DNA of 64,000 nt from JABDIP01 sp965227455 (GTDB taxonomy: Bacteria; Pseudomonadota; Alphaproteobacteria; DSM-16000; Inquilinaceae). A program made the position numbers and the translations under genes. Shown here piece after piece: positions 8,932 to 16,760 of this stretch; the stretch's first letter is position 1, and each line of letters starts with the position of its first letter. The stretch covers positions 5,456,001-5,520,000 of the forward strand of contig OZ245752.1 in the NCBI GenBank assembly GCA_965227455.1, given 5' to 3'. The notes under the pieces are model-generated. The model saw nothing but the letters and a program-made list of their open reading frames with translations. It made no database searches and had not been told where the DNA came from.

Positions 8932-9663
8932 ATGCCAGATCATTCCGTCACTGAGGGCTTGCTGGCGGCCGTGGCCCATGCCATGCCGACCAGCCTCGCG
9001 GCGTTCGATCCCTCGGCGAAGCCAACCGGCCTGGTGATCGTCGACGAGGTCAACGGCTTTGCCGCGGTCGGCGCCGGCAATCTGGCGCCGCCGGTGCCCA
9101 ATGCGCAAGTGTCGCGCATGGTGGAGGAGACGGTGGCGCTCGGCCGGCGGTTCCAGTCCGCCGGATGGCCGATCCTGGCCTTCCTCGACACCCATGAGCC
9201 GGGCAAGCCCGAGCCGCCCTACCCCCCGCATTGCGAGGCCGGCACCGGCGAGGAGCTGCTGGTTCCGGCCCTGGAGTGGCTGGAGAGCGAAGCGGCGGCC
9301 ACGCTGATCCGCAAGGACTGCATCAACGGCTTCGTCGGGGCCATCGATGGCGGCCGCAACCGGCTGGTCGACTGGGTCAACGAAAACCGCCTCGAGGCGG
9401 TGCTGGTGGTCGGCATCTGCACCGACATCTGCGTGATGGATTTCGTCCTGACGCTGTTGTCGGCCCGCAATCACGGCATGATGGAGAGCCTGGAAGACAT
9501 CGTCGTCTACGAGCCGGGCTGCTCGACCTACGATCTGCCCCGGTCAACCGCCGAGCAGCTCGGACTGCCGGCCACCGCCGCTCATCCGCAGGACCTGACC
9601 CACCATCTGGGCCTCTACTTCATGGCCTCGCGCGGTGCGGTGCTGGCGGGGTCGCTGGACTAG
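8932..9663 (+). CDS. Nicotinamidase-like cysteine hydrolase (isochorismatase superfamily, plant NIC type)
   Basis: 243 residues. Catalytic triad visible as Asp38 (GLVIVDEVNGF), Lys128 (IRKDCINGFVG) and Cys167 (VGICTDICVMDFV); Asp86 and His88 (LDTHEP) and His100 (PYPPHC) fit the metal site of nicotinamidases. From memory, the segments VNGFAAVGAGNLAP, PYPPHCEAGT, RKDCINGFVG and LSARNHG resemble Arabidopsis nicotinamidases much more than the E. coli PncA type. The expected reaction is nicotinamide to nicotinate plus ammonia for NAD salvage. A good GAGGAGAATT site precedes the ATG. No other NAD-salvage gene is adjacent. Confidence 0.82.
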   Translation: MPDHSVTEGLLAAVAHAMPTSLAAFDPSAKPTGLVIVDEVNGFAAVGAGNLAPPVPNAQVSRMVEETVALGRRFQSAGWPILAFLDTHEPGKPEPPYPPHCEAGTGEELLVPALEWLESEAAATLIRKDCINGFVGAIDGGRNRLVDWVNENRLEAVLVVGICTDICVMDFVLTLLSARNHGMMESLEDIVVYEPGCSTYDLPRSTAEQLGLPATAAHPQDLTHHLGLYFMASRGAVLAGSLD

Positions 9664-9716
9664 GTTCAGAGCTCAGCGGCTCGAGCAGCCGGCGACTGAC
9701 TAGCGTCAGCGTGCGA

Positions 9717-11141
9717 TCAGAAATTCGCGTCCGGGGACAGCGGCAGGCAGTCGTTGCCGGTGGCCTGAAGGCGGCCGCAGGCGGCGAGGGCCTCGCTTTC
9801 GTCGAGCCCCATGATCCGTGCCCGGTACATGCGGCCGCGCGACGTCTCCACGGGGATCACGATGCGCTGCGCCGATACCAGCAGGTCGGGGACGCGGTTC
9901 TTGGCGGCGTCGATGGCCCGCTGGCTTTGGGCCGCGTTGTAGAACGCGCCGACCTGGATGCCCCAGACCTTCGACGGCAGGCCGGGGCGGCTGCCCTCAT
10001 CGGTGCGAATGGTGGCCTCGGCCAGCTGGATGCGGTCGGCCGGCACCGGCGGCGGCAGCACCGCCGCGGCCGGGACGATGCCGGTGCGGGTCGCGGCAAC
10101 GACCTCCGGCGGTCGGCGCGGCGGCAGCGGCGTATCGGATCCGGAGGTCGCCAGCACGATCGGCGCGCCGTCGCGGGTCGGGTGGCGCGGCGGCAGCGGC
10201 GGGTAGAAGGGCGCGCTGCCGCGGGCGATCAGGTGCCGTCCGCGGCTGGAGGCGAAGGCCTGGTCGAGCAGCGAGGCGACGGCCGCGTTGCGGCTGCGCG
10301 AGGTCCGTCCGCCGAACACCACGGTGATCAGCCGCAGCCGGCCGCGCACCGCCGATGCGGCGAGGTTGTAGCCGGAGGCTCGGATATAGCCGGTCTTCAA
10401 CCCGTCCATGCCGTCATAGCTGCGCAGCAGTTCGTTGTGATTGCGGTAGGTGCGGCCGTTGAAGCTCCAGCGCTGCGTGTCGAAGTAGTGGTAGTACTGC
10501 GGATAGTTGCGGATCAGGGCCTGCGACAGCAGGGCCATGTCGAGCGGCGTGGAGACCTGCCGGCGATGCGGCAGGCCCGATGCGTTCTGGAACGTCGTGT
10601 TCGACATGCCCAGGCGCCGCGCCTCGCGGGTCATCTGCTGTGCGAACTGGAACTCGGTGCCGCCGATCGCTTCGGCCACGGCGGTGGCGATGTCGTTGGC
10701 CGATTTGGTGACCAGGGCATAGATCGCGTCCTCGACCCGGATGGTCGAGCCGGGCGACAGCCCCAGTCGCGACGGTGCCTGGCCGGCAGCCTTGCGCGAG
10801 ATGGGGATGCGCTGGTCGAGGGAGAGCGAACCGTCCTCCAGCGCCTTGAAGACCATATAGAGGGTCATCATCTTGGTCAGCGACGCGGGATAGAGCGGTC
10901 GGTTGGCGTGCTCCTGATGCAGGACCTCGCCGGACACCGCGTCGATGACGATGGCGCCGTAGCGGGAATTCGCCGATGCCGAGCCGGTCGCCAGGGACAG
11001 ACCTGCGGCGATAACGGCAACAAGTATCAGCCTGAAGAGAATGCCGAGACCAGTTTCGGGAAAGCTGCGATGTCCAGGCATGTTCGTCGGCATCCCACGG
11101 TCCATGTCACAATCCAGGTCAGCGGCTTTGAACGCTTTCAT
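9717..11141 (-). CDS. D-alanyl-D-alanine carboxypeptidase with C-terminal SPOR domain
   Basis: 474 residues. Penicillin-binding carboxypeptidase that trims the terminal D-Ala of peptidoglycan stem peptides in the periplasm. The three active-site motifs are SLTK (87-90), SAN (147-149) and KTG (249-251), as in peptidase S11 (DacA/C/F). A proline-rich linker follows, and the last 80 or so residues (from about VWGIQVGAFYNAAQSQRAID) form a SPOR domain that binds denuded glycan at the division septum. The first 55 residues hold the signal sequence; starts at 11093 or 11081 (MPTN, MPGH) give a more normal signal length than 11141, which has no good ribosome binding site. Confidence 0.92.
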   Translation of the reverse strand: MKAFKAADLDCDMDRGMPTNMPGHRSFPETGLGILFRLILVAVIAAGLSLATGSASANSRYGAIVIDAVSGEVLHQEHANRPLYPASLTKMMTLYMVFKALEDGSLSLDQRIPISRKAAGQAPSRLGLSPGSTIRVEDAIYALVTKSANDIATAVAEAIGGTEFQFAQQMTREARRLGMSNTTFQNASGLPHRRQVSTPLDMALLSQALIRNYPQYYHYFDTQRWSFNGRTYRNHNELLRSYDGMDGLKTGYIRASGYNLAASAVRGRLRLITVVFGGRTSRSRNAAVASLLDQAFASSRGRHLIARGSAPFYPPLPPRHPTRDGAPIVLATSGSDTPLPPRRPPEVVAATRTGIVPAAAVLPPPVPADRIQLAEATIRTDEGSRPGLPSKVWGIQVGAFYNAAQSQRAIDAAKNRVPDLLVSAQRIVIPVETSRGRMYRARIMGLDESEALAACGRLQATGNDCLPLSPDANF

Positions 11142-11308
11142 CAGATTCTAGATTAATCCCCGAAATGCGCTTCAAAGGCCAGTTAAAATTGGTCAACAAA
11201 GTGTTAACGTGGCTTTGCACCATGCAATCAGCCCATTTGCGGCAATAATGAAGTCGCCATGCTCTTAGGGCCTGAAGCAAATTGCCGCACCGATTTGGAG
11301 GCGTTGCT

Positions 11309-12016
11309 GTGAATCCCCGGCTGTCGATGGCCATCGTTTCGACGCTGCTGCTCGTGGTGACCGCTGCCTGCACCTATGAAGGGCCGGCCGGCAATGTCAT
11401 CAGCCAGCAGGCGACCTGGTTCAGCTACCTCAATGGCGACGATATCCGGGCGCAGTGCGCCGACGGTGCGTCGGACCGCTATCGCCTCGTCTACAACGCC
11501 GACCGGGTGCGCCAGGCCCGCGCCTACGATGTCTGGGATGTCCGCGAGGGGGCGGTGGTGGAACAGATGGTCGACCGCGGCATCGTGTTCGAATCCGGCC
11601 GGCCGGTGGATGCCAGCCTGGTCGGCGTCCCGGTGCGGGCGCGATCCTTCCTGAGCCCGGAAGAGTTCGACCATCTGGAAGCGTTGCTTCAGGCCAGTGG
11701 CGCCTTCGAGCCGCCGCCGGTCGGTCTGCGGCTCAATTCACGCAGCCATTACTGGATCGTCAGCGGCTGCCGGGACGGGCGCTTCTTCCTGACCGGCTAC
11801 CGCTATCCGTCCGATCGCTACGACCAGCTGCGGTTCGTCTCCTTTCTCGAAGTCCGGGACCGGACAGGTATCGACTTTCTGCGGCTGCCAACGCCAAACC
11901 AGGCACGGCGGGTCGAGCGCTGCTACAGGGGTCGAGGCGCCGAGTTGGACAATCCGCGATGTTACTGGGTGGAGGTCGGCGAGGATGGGCTGGTCGGGAT
12001 CACGACGTTCGACTGA
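11309..12016 (+). CDS. Putative lipoprotein of unknown function
   Basis: 235 residues from a GTG preceded by a well-spaced GGAGG. The N-terminus, MNPRLSMAIVSTLLLVVTAAC, is a lipoprotein signal with the lipobox ending at the cysteine. The mature part is a mixed alpha/beta domain with four further cysteines (ADC-like pair AQCADG, SGCRDG, ERCYRG, NPRCYW) that could form two disulfides. I do not recognise the family. It is divergent from the DD-carboxypeptidase gene with about 165 bp between, and converges on the Anbu gene, whose stop is only 8 bp away. Confidence 0.7.
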   Translation: MNPRLSMAIVSTLLLVVTAACTYEGPAGNVISQQATWFSYLNGDDIRAQCADGASDRYRLVYNADRVRQARAYDVWDVREGAVVEQMVDRGIVFESGRPVDASLVGVPVRARSFLSPEEFDHLEALLQASGAFEPPPVGLRLNSRSHYWIVSGCRDGRFFLTGYRYPSDRYDQLRFVSFLEVRDRTGIDFLRLPTPNQARRVERCYRGRGAELDNPRCYWVEVGEDGLVGITTFD

Positions 12017-12024
12017 CCGGCGGC

Positions 12025-12789
12025 TCAGCCGCCTTCATCCTTGACGACGGTCAGGCGGTTGCTGCCGCTGGGCAGAAGATCGGCGACCCAGGGGCCGTCC
12101 GGCATGCGCTCGGCCAGCTCGGTGATGGCGCGGTTCCACCATTGCCGCTGTTCCACCAGATCGTCGTAGTCGAATTGCTGTTCGCGCCATTGCCGGTCGG
12201 CGGCGGAATAGGTGAGCAGGTCGATGGGAAATCCGACATCGGTGGAACTGAAGCGGGTGGAGTCGAAAGACAGATAGGCCAGCTTCAGCGCATGCCGCAT
12301 CTCGGTATCGTAGCTCAGTGCGCGGTCCAGGATCGGCTTGCCATAGGCGGTGGCGCCGATCGAGAGGTATGGGGTCCGCTTGTCGACCTCGATCCAGTTC
12401 CCCTCGGGATAGACCAAGAACATCGTAGGCTCGCTGTCGCCTTCCAACTGGCCGCCGATGATCGCATGCAGGTTGAACGACAGGTCGGACTCCGCCAGCG
12501 CCTCGCGATCCTCGTTGGCGACCGTTCTGAGGCAGCTGGCGAACGCGGTCACCGCTTCCAGCATGGAGCCGAAATTGTTCGCGGTCTGGCGTTTGATCTC
12601 GCGCCGCAGGTAGGCCAGCACCTTGTCGCGGACGCTGCGCAGCCCCGACGTCATCAGGAAGAACCGCTGCGGCCCGCTGCCCATCATCGTGACCTTGCGG
12701 GCCAGCGCCATCTGGCTGCCGCTGGTCACCCGGCCGTCGGCCAGGGCAATCAATCCTTCGCGGGTGCGAATGGCGAGGCAATAGGTCAT
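12025..12789 (-). CDS. Anbu-type proteasome-like peptidase
   Basis: 254 residues from an ATG that gives the sequence MTYCLAIRTREGLIALADGR. After removal of Met, Thr1 is the N-terminal nucleophile of the Ntn-hydrolase proteasome fold; Asp17 and Lys31 of the mature protein are the expected charge partners. Length and the MTYC start fit Anbu (ancestral beta subunit) / bacterial proteasome homologues, which form open helical rings of uncertain activity. In many genomes anbu sits in an operon with transglutaminase, alpha-E and ATP-grasp genes; none of these is here. An in-frame upstream extension to 12846 is possible but would bury Thr1, so it is rejected. Confidence 0.85.
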   Translation of the reverse strand: MTYCLAIRTREGLIALADGRVTSGSQMALARKVTMMGSGPQRFFLMTSGLRSVRDKVLAYLRREIKRQTANNFGSMLEAVTAFASCLRTVANEDREALAESDLSFNLHAIIGGQLEGDSEPTMFLVYPEGNWIEVDKRTPYLSIGATAYGKPILDRALSYDTEMRHALKLAYLSFDSTRFSSTDVGFPIDLLTYSAADRQWREQQFDYDDLVEQRQWWNRAITELAERMPDGPWVADLLPSGSNRLTVVKDEGG

Positions 12790-12927
12790 GGCGCGGCGCT
12801 CGTCATGAAATGAATCGGTGCGGTCAATCGCCGCGCATGGTGTCACGGTGCCGAAACTGTCGCAACTGCGGCCTAAGATATCGCCAGATTGCGCGTAAGA
12901 GCCCGATTCCTGGTCTGAAATTGTCTA

Positions 12928-12942
12928 TTGTGCAGTGCACAA
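12928..12942. promoter_or_regulatory. PhaR-like palindromic operator, upstream copy
   Basis: TTGTGCAGTGCACAA is a perfect 7+1+7 palindrome whose core TGCAGTGCA fits the TGC-N3-GCA pattern reported for the polyhydroxyalkanoate regulator PhaR in alphaproteobacteria. It sits just upstream of the -35 element of the phasin promoter. Assignment to PhaR is by motif and by the phasin gene it precedes. Confidence 0.6.
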
Positions 12943-12949
12943 AAATTCA

Positions 12950-12977
12950 TTGACAGGCCCGCTGGAACGCTTATATA
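12950..12977 (+). promoter_or_regulatory. Sigma-70-type promoter of the phasin gene
   Basis: TTGACA at 12950-12955 and TATATA at 12972-12977 are separated by 16 bp. Both hexamers are close to consensus, unusual in this GC-rich window, in line with the high expression expected for a phasin. Transcription would begin near 12985, leaving a leader of about 100 nt. Confidence 0.7.
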
Positions 12978-12987
12978 CCACGTCATG

Positions 12988-13001
12988 TTGCGGTGCAGCA
13001 T
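12988..13001. promoter_or_regulatory. PhaR-like operator, downstream copy
   Basis: TTGCGGTGCAGCAT, core TGCGGTGCA, overlaps the predicted transcription start of the phasin gene. Together with the copy at 12928-12942 it brackets the promoter. A 13/14 match to this sequence (TTGCAGTGCAGCAT) occurs upstream of the DUF1127 gene at 35587. Confidence 0.55.
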
Positions 13002-13082
13002 ACGGAATTTGAAGCGGCCACGAGGCGGGCCGGCGATCGCCAGGATGACGGCGGGATGATTGGGTATTAGGAGCGGATTGCA

Positions 13083-13616
13083 ATGACCACAGCGAAGACC
13101 AAGGCGGCCAACACGGCTGCGAATGTGATGGAAGAGACCCTTGCCGCCACCCGGACCACGGTGGAGACGGCAGTCAAGGCCGGTCAGGACGTCGTCCAGA
13201 AGAACCTGGAGACGGCGTTTGCCATGACCAAGGAGCAGTTCGAGAAGGCGGGTGGAAGCATGTTCAAGGGTTTTGACGACGTTGCCGCGTTCGGCAAGGA
13301 GAACATCGACGCGGTCGTGACCGCCGGCAACATCGCCACCAAGGGCTGGCAGGATCTGGGCGCCGCCTGGTTCGCCTTCGCCAAGGGCACCGTCGACAAC
13401 AACGTCGCCACCATGCAGGCGATGATGGCCGTCAAGTCGCCGCGCGAGCTGGTCGACATCCAGAGCACCTACGCCAAGTCGGCCTTCGATTCGCTGGTCG
13501 CCGAGAGCTCCAAGCTGTCGGAGATGGGCGTCAAGGTGACCAACGACGCGATGGCGCCGCTGAGCGCCCGGGTCAACGCCACGGTGGAGAAGTTCTCCAA
13601 GCCGCTGGCGGCGTAA
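13083..13616 (+). CDS. Phasin family protein
   Basis: 177 residues, almost entirely helical and alanine/lysine-rich, without cysteine or a signal peptide. The segment TKEQFEKAGGSMFKGFDDVAAFGKENIDAVV is typical of alphaproteobacterial phasins, the amphipathic proteins that coat polyhydroxyalkanoate granules; the later PRELVDIQSTYAKSAFDSLVAE is the conserved phasin core helix. An AGGAG site lies eight bases before the ATG. The gene stands alone with its own strong promoter, two PhaR-like operators and a strong terminator, so it is a monocistronic, regulated unit. No PHA synthase gene is in the window. Confidence 0.9.
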   Translation: MTTAKTKAANTAANVMEETLAATRTTVETAVKAGQDVVQKNLETAFAMTKEQFEKAGGSMFKGFDDVAAFGKENIDAVVTAGNIATKGWQDLGAAWFAFAKGTVDNNVATMQAMMAVKSPRELVDIQSTYAKSAFDSLVAESSKLSEMGVKVTNDAMAPLSARVNATVEKFSKPLAA

Positions 13617-13657
13617 CGCCTCACGACCTAGTTTGGGACCTCCTCACGGAGGTTCAC

Positions 13658-13696
13658 AAAGAACCCGGCAGCGCCCGCTGTCGGGTTCTTTTTTTT
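13658..13696 (+). terminator. Rho-independent terminator of the phasin gene
   Basis: AAAGAACCCGGCAGCG pairs with GCTGTCGGGTTCTTT around a CCC loop, followed by a run of T. A stem of about 14 bp with a U tract makes this the clearest intrinsic terminator in the window. Confidence 0.92.
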
Positions 13697-13963
13697 GCCC
13701 TCAAACAGCCAAATTCGCCGTGCCAGTCTTGTGCTGCCGGAAGCCATGGATATTGGCCGCTTTCATGAGGCAGACCGGGGCTCGCAGCACGGACCGGCCG
13801 TCGCTGTGCGGGCAGGATTGCAACCACGGACAGACCGACCAATATCCATGGCCCTTGGCATTGTGATCCGTATGGGGTCTTCCTTCCGGAAGGTCCGATC
13901 TCATATTATTAGTCATCGCCAGCACGCTGCGGCGAAGCCTGGGTTCGTAAGTAGCGATACGCG
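13697..13963. other. Intergenic region between phasin terminator and clpS, with a large inverted repeat
   Basis: No gene is visible in this stretch. It holds a perfect 14 bp inverted repeat, GCCATGGATATTGG at 13743-13756 and its complement at 13839-13852, with an 82-nt interior that itself contains pairing segments (CAGC with GCTG, GGCCG with CGGCC). A 12 bp palindrome CCTTCCGGAAGG lies at 13882-13893. The whole could be a structured RNA, the 5' leader of clpS, or the remnant of a small mobile element. It is AT-richer and less codon-like than its neighbours. Confidence 0.5.
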
Positions 13964-14290
13964 ATGAGCGACGTTGAAAAACATGATGGCGGAGACGGTG
14001 AGACCGGTGTCGTCGTTCAGACCCGGCCGAAAACCAAGAAACCCGCCATGTACAAGGTGTTGATGCTGAACGACGACTACACGCCGATGGAATTTGTCGT
14101 CCACGTGCTGGAGCGGTTCTTCAACAAGAGCCGGGAAGAGGCGACGACCATCATGCTGCATGTCCACCGTCGTGGCGTCGGCATCTGCGGCGTCTTCTCC
14201 TATGAAATCGCCGAGACCAAGGTGACCCAGGTGATGGATTTTGCGCGACGCAACCAGCACCCGTTGCAGTGTATACTAGAGAAGGCCTGA
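13964..14290 (+). CDS. clpS: ATP-dependent Clp protease adaptor ClpS
   Basis: 108 residues. ClpS delivers N-degron substrates to ClpAP. After an unstructured 25-residue N-terminal extension that enters the ClpA pore, the folded domain reads PAMYKVLMLNDDYTPMEFVV, with the NDDYTPM loop that forms the pocket for bulky N-terminal residues. HVHRRGVGICGVFSYEIAET follows, conserved in the family. clpA starts 44 bp after the stop, the standard clpS-clpA operon. The substrate-making enzyme of the same pathway, Aat, is also in this window (39294-39935). Confidence 0.96.
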   Translation: MSDVEKHDGGDGETGVVVQTRPKTKKPAMYKVLMLNDDYTPMEFVVHVLERFFNKSREEATTIMLHVHRRGVGICGVFSYEIAETKVTQVMDFARRNQHPLQCILEKA

Positions 14291-14334
14291 CCCCTGATCG
14301 ATGCATCCGCACGGTCGATGACAAGGACCATTTG

Positions 14335-16635
14335 ATGCTCTCACGCACGCTTGAGCAAACCCTGCACAGAGCACTTGCCTATGCCAATGAGCGGCGCCAC
14401 GAGTACGCGACGCTCGAGCATCTGCTGCTCGCCCTCACCGAAGACCAGGACGCGGTGGCGGTGATGCGGGCCTGCGGGGTCGACATCGAGAAGCTTCGCA
14501 CCGAACTGACCACCTATCTCGACAACGAGCTGGCCAATCTGATCACCAGCCGGATCGAGGATTCCAAGCCCACTGCCGGCTTCCAACGGGTGCTGCAGCG
14601 CGCCGCCATCCATGTGCAGTCGTCGGGCCGCGAAGAGGTGACCGGCGCCAATGTGCTGGTGGCGCTGTTCTCCGAGCGCGAGAGCCATGCGGTCTATTAC
14701 CTGCAAGAGCAGGACATGACCCGCTTCGACGCGGTCAACTACATCAGCCACGGCATCGCCAAGACGGCCCAGCGCACCGAGCCCAAGCGGGTCTCCGGCG
14801 CCGATGAGGACGCGGCGGCCGAGAAGGTGGTGAAGAAGGGCAGCGAGGCGCTGGAAGCCTATTGCGTCGATCTCAACGACAAGGCCAACAAGGGCCGCAT
14901 CGACCCGGTCATCGGCCGGGAGATGGAGATCGAGCGGACCATCCAGATCCTCTGCCGACGCTCCAAGAACAATCCGCTCTATGTGGGCGATCCCGGCGTC
15001 GGCAAGACCGCCATCGCCGAAGGCCTCGCCAAGCAAATTGTCGAAGGCGATGTGCCGGCGGTGCTGGAGGGTGCCACCATCTTCGCGCTGGACATGGGTG
15101 CGCTCTTGGCCGGAACCCGCTATCGCGGCGATTTCGAGGAGCGGCTGAAGGCGGTCATCTCCGAGATCGAGGAGCATGACGGCGCCATCCTGTTCATCGA
15201 CGAGATCCACACGGTGATCGGCGCCGGCGCCACCTCGGGTGGCGCCATGGACGCCTCCAACCTGCTGAAGCCGGCCCTGGCCAGCGGGACCCTGCGGTGC
15301 ATCGGCTCGACCACCTACAAGGAATACCGAAACTATTTCGAGAAGGACCGGGCCCTGGTCCGCCGGTTCCAGAAGATCGACGTCAACGAGCCGTCGATCG
15401 AGGACACGGTGAAGATCCTGCGCGGCCTGAAGCCCTATTACGAGAAGCACCACCGGGTGCGCTACACCAACGACGCGCTGCGCACCGCGGTTGAGCTGTC
15501 GGCCAAGTACATCGGCGACCGCAAGCTGCCGGACAAGGCGATCGACGTGATCGACGAGGTCGGGGCGGCCCAGATGCTGCTGCCGCCGTCGAAGCGCAAG
15601 AAGACCGTGACGGTCAAGGATGTCGAGGACATCGTCTCCAAGATCGCCCGCATCCCGGCCAAGAGCGTCAGCCGCAGCGACAAGGCGGCGCTGAAGACCC
15701 TGGAGCGCGATCTGAAGACCCTGGTGTTCGGCCAGGACAAGGCGATCACTGCGCTCGCCAGCGCCATCAAGCTGGCCCGGGCGGGCCTGCGTGACCCCGA
15801 CAAGCCGATCGGCAACTACCTGTTCTCGGGTCCGACCGGCGTCGGCAAGACCGAGGTCGCCCGCCAGCTCTCCCACACCATGGGCATCGAGCTGATCCGC
15901 TTCGACATGTCGGAATACATGGAGCGGCATTCGGTCAGCCGGCTGATCGGCGCGCCGCCGGGCTATGTGGGCTTCGACCAGGGCGGTCTGATGACCGACG
16001 CGGTGGACCAGCACCCGCATTGCGTGCTGCTGCTCGACGAGATCGAGAAGGCCCATCCGGACGTCTTCAACATCCTGCTGCAGGTCATGGACTACGGCAA
16101 GATGACCGACCACAACGGCAAGACGATCGATTTCCGCAACGTGGTGCTGATCATGACCACCAATGCGGGCGCATCGGAGCTGTCCAAGGCGGCCATCGGC
16201 TTCGAGCGGGACACGCGGGACGGCGAGGATACCGAGGCGATCAACAAGCTGTTCACCCCGGAATTCCGCAATCGCCTGGACGCGATCATCGGCTTCGCCC
16301 ATCTGACGCCGGAGATCGTGGCCCAGATCGTCGACAAGTTCGTCATCCAGCTCGAGACCCAACTCGCCGACCGGCGCGTCTCCATCGAGCTGAACGAGGA
16401 GGCCCGGGCCTGGCTCGGCCGCAAGGGCTACGACAAGCTGTTCGGCGCCCGTCCGCTGGCCCGCCTGATCCAGGAGCACATCAAGAAGCCGCTGGCCAAC
16501 GAGCTGCTGTTCGGCAAGCTGGCCAAGGGCGGCCTGGTCAAGGTGGCGGTCAAGGATGACGAGCTGACCTTTACCTTCAAGGCGCTGCCGCCGAAGGACA
16601 ACTCGAACAAGAAGGTTCCGGCCCTAGTCGATTGA
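14335..16635 (+). CDS. clpA: ATP-dependent Clp protease ATP-binding subunit ClpA
   Basis: 766 residues from ATG 14335, preceded by AAGGA. AAA+ unfoldase that threads ClpS-delivered and other substrates into ClpP. An N-terminal Clp_N double repeat begins SRTLEQTLHRALAYANERRH; the first ATPase domain has Walker A GDPGVGKT and Walker B LFIDEIH; the second has Walker A GPTGVGKT and Walker B LLLDEIEKAHPDV. Length and the absence of the long middle coiled coil separate it from ClpB. A longer open frame reaching back to 14269 overlaps clpS and adds unrelated residues, so it is not used. Confidence 0.96.
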   Translation: MLSRTLEQTLHRALAYANERRHEYATLEHLLLALTEDQDAVAVMRACGVDIEKLRTELTTYLDNELANLITSRIEDSKPTAGFQRVLQRAAIHVQSSGREEVTGANVLVALFSERESHAVYYLQEQDMTRFDAVNYISHGIAKTAQRTEPKRVSGADEDAAAEKVVKKGSEALEAYCVDLNDKANKGRIDPVIGREMEIERTIQILCRRSKNNPLYVGDPGVGKTAIAEGLAKQIVEGDVPAVLEGATIFALDMGALLAGTRYRGDFEERLKAVISEIEEHDGAILFIDEIHTVIGAGATSGGAMDASNLLKPALASGTLRCIGSTTYKEYRNYFEKDRALVRRFQKIDVNEPSIEDTVKILRGLKPYYEKHHRVRYTNDALRTAVELSAKYIGDRKLPDKAIDVIDEVGAAQMLLPPSKRKKTVTVKDVEDIVSKIARIPAKSVSRSDKAALKTLERDLKTLVFGQDKAITALASAIKLARAGLRDPDKPIGNYLFSGPTGVGKTEVARQLSHTMGIELIRFDMSEYMERHSVSRLIGAPPGYVGFDQGGLMTDAVDQHPHCVLLLDEIEKAHPDVFNILLQVMDYGKMTDHNGKTIDFRNVVLIMTTNAGASELSKAAIGFERDTRDGEDTEAINKLFTPEFRNRLDAIIGFAHLTPEIVAQIVDKFVIQLETQLADRRVSIELNEEARAWLGRKGYDKLFGARPLARLIQEHIKKPLANELLFGKLAKGGLVKVAVKDDELTFTFKALPPKDNSNKKVPALVD

Positions 16636-16704
16636 TCCGCGGCGCGTCTGTACCGCACTCAAGGCTCGACAAGCACCCCGCAAACGGTGTTCGATAGGAA
16701 TAGC

Positions 16705-16725
16705 GTCCGGCCCCCGGGGCCGGAC
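16705..16725 (+). terminator. GC-rich hairpin after clpA
   Basis: GTCCGGCCCC and its complement form a perfect 10 bp stem around one base; a second small hairpin (CGTCC-TTC-GGACG) follows at once. There is no T tract, so it may act as a Rho-assisted stop or an mRNA-stabilising structure at the end of clpA. Confidence 0.45.
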
Positions 16726-16760
16726 GCGTCCTTCGGACGTCTGAAAAAGGGGGTTCGGGT

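Noticed and set aside
11168..11206. Possible CtrA site in GTTAAAATTGGTCAAC...GTTAAC between the dacF-like and lipoprotein genes
   Set aside because: Spacing is N6 or much longer rather than N7, so it does not meet the TTAA-N7-TTAAC pattern.
12790..12846. Longer Anbu start at 12846
   Set aside because: It would bury the required N-terminal threonine behind 19 extra residues.
14341..16479. 712-codon minus-strand open frame opposite clpA
   Set aside because: Shadow of clpA; no recognisable domain or start signal.
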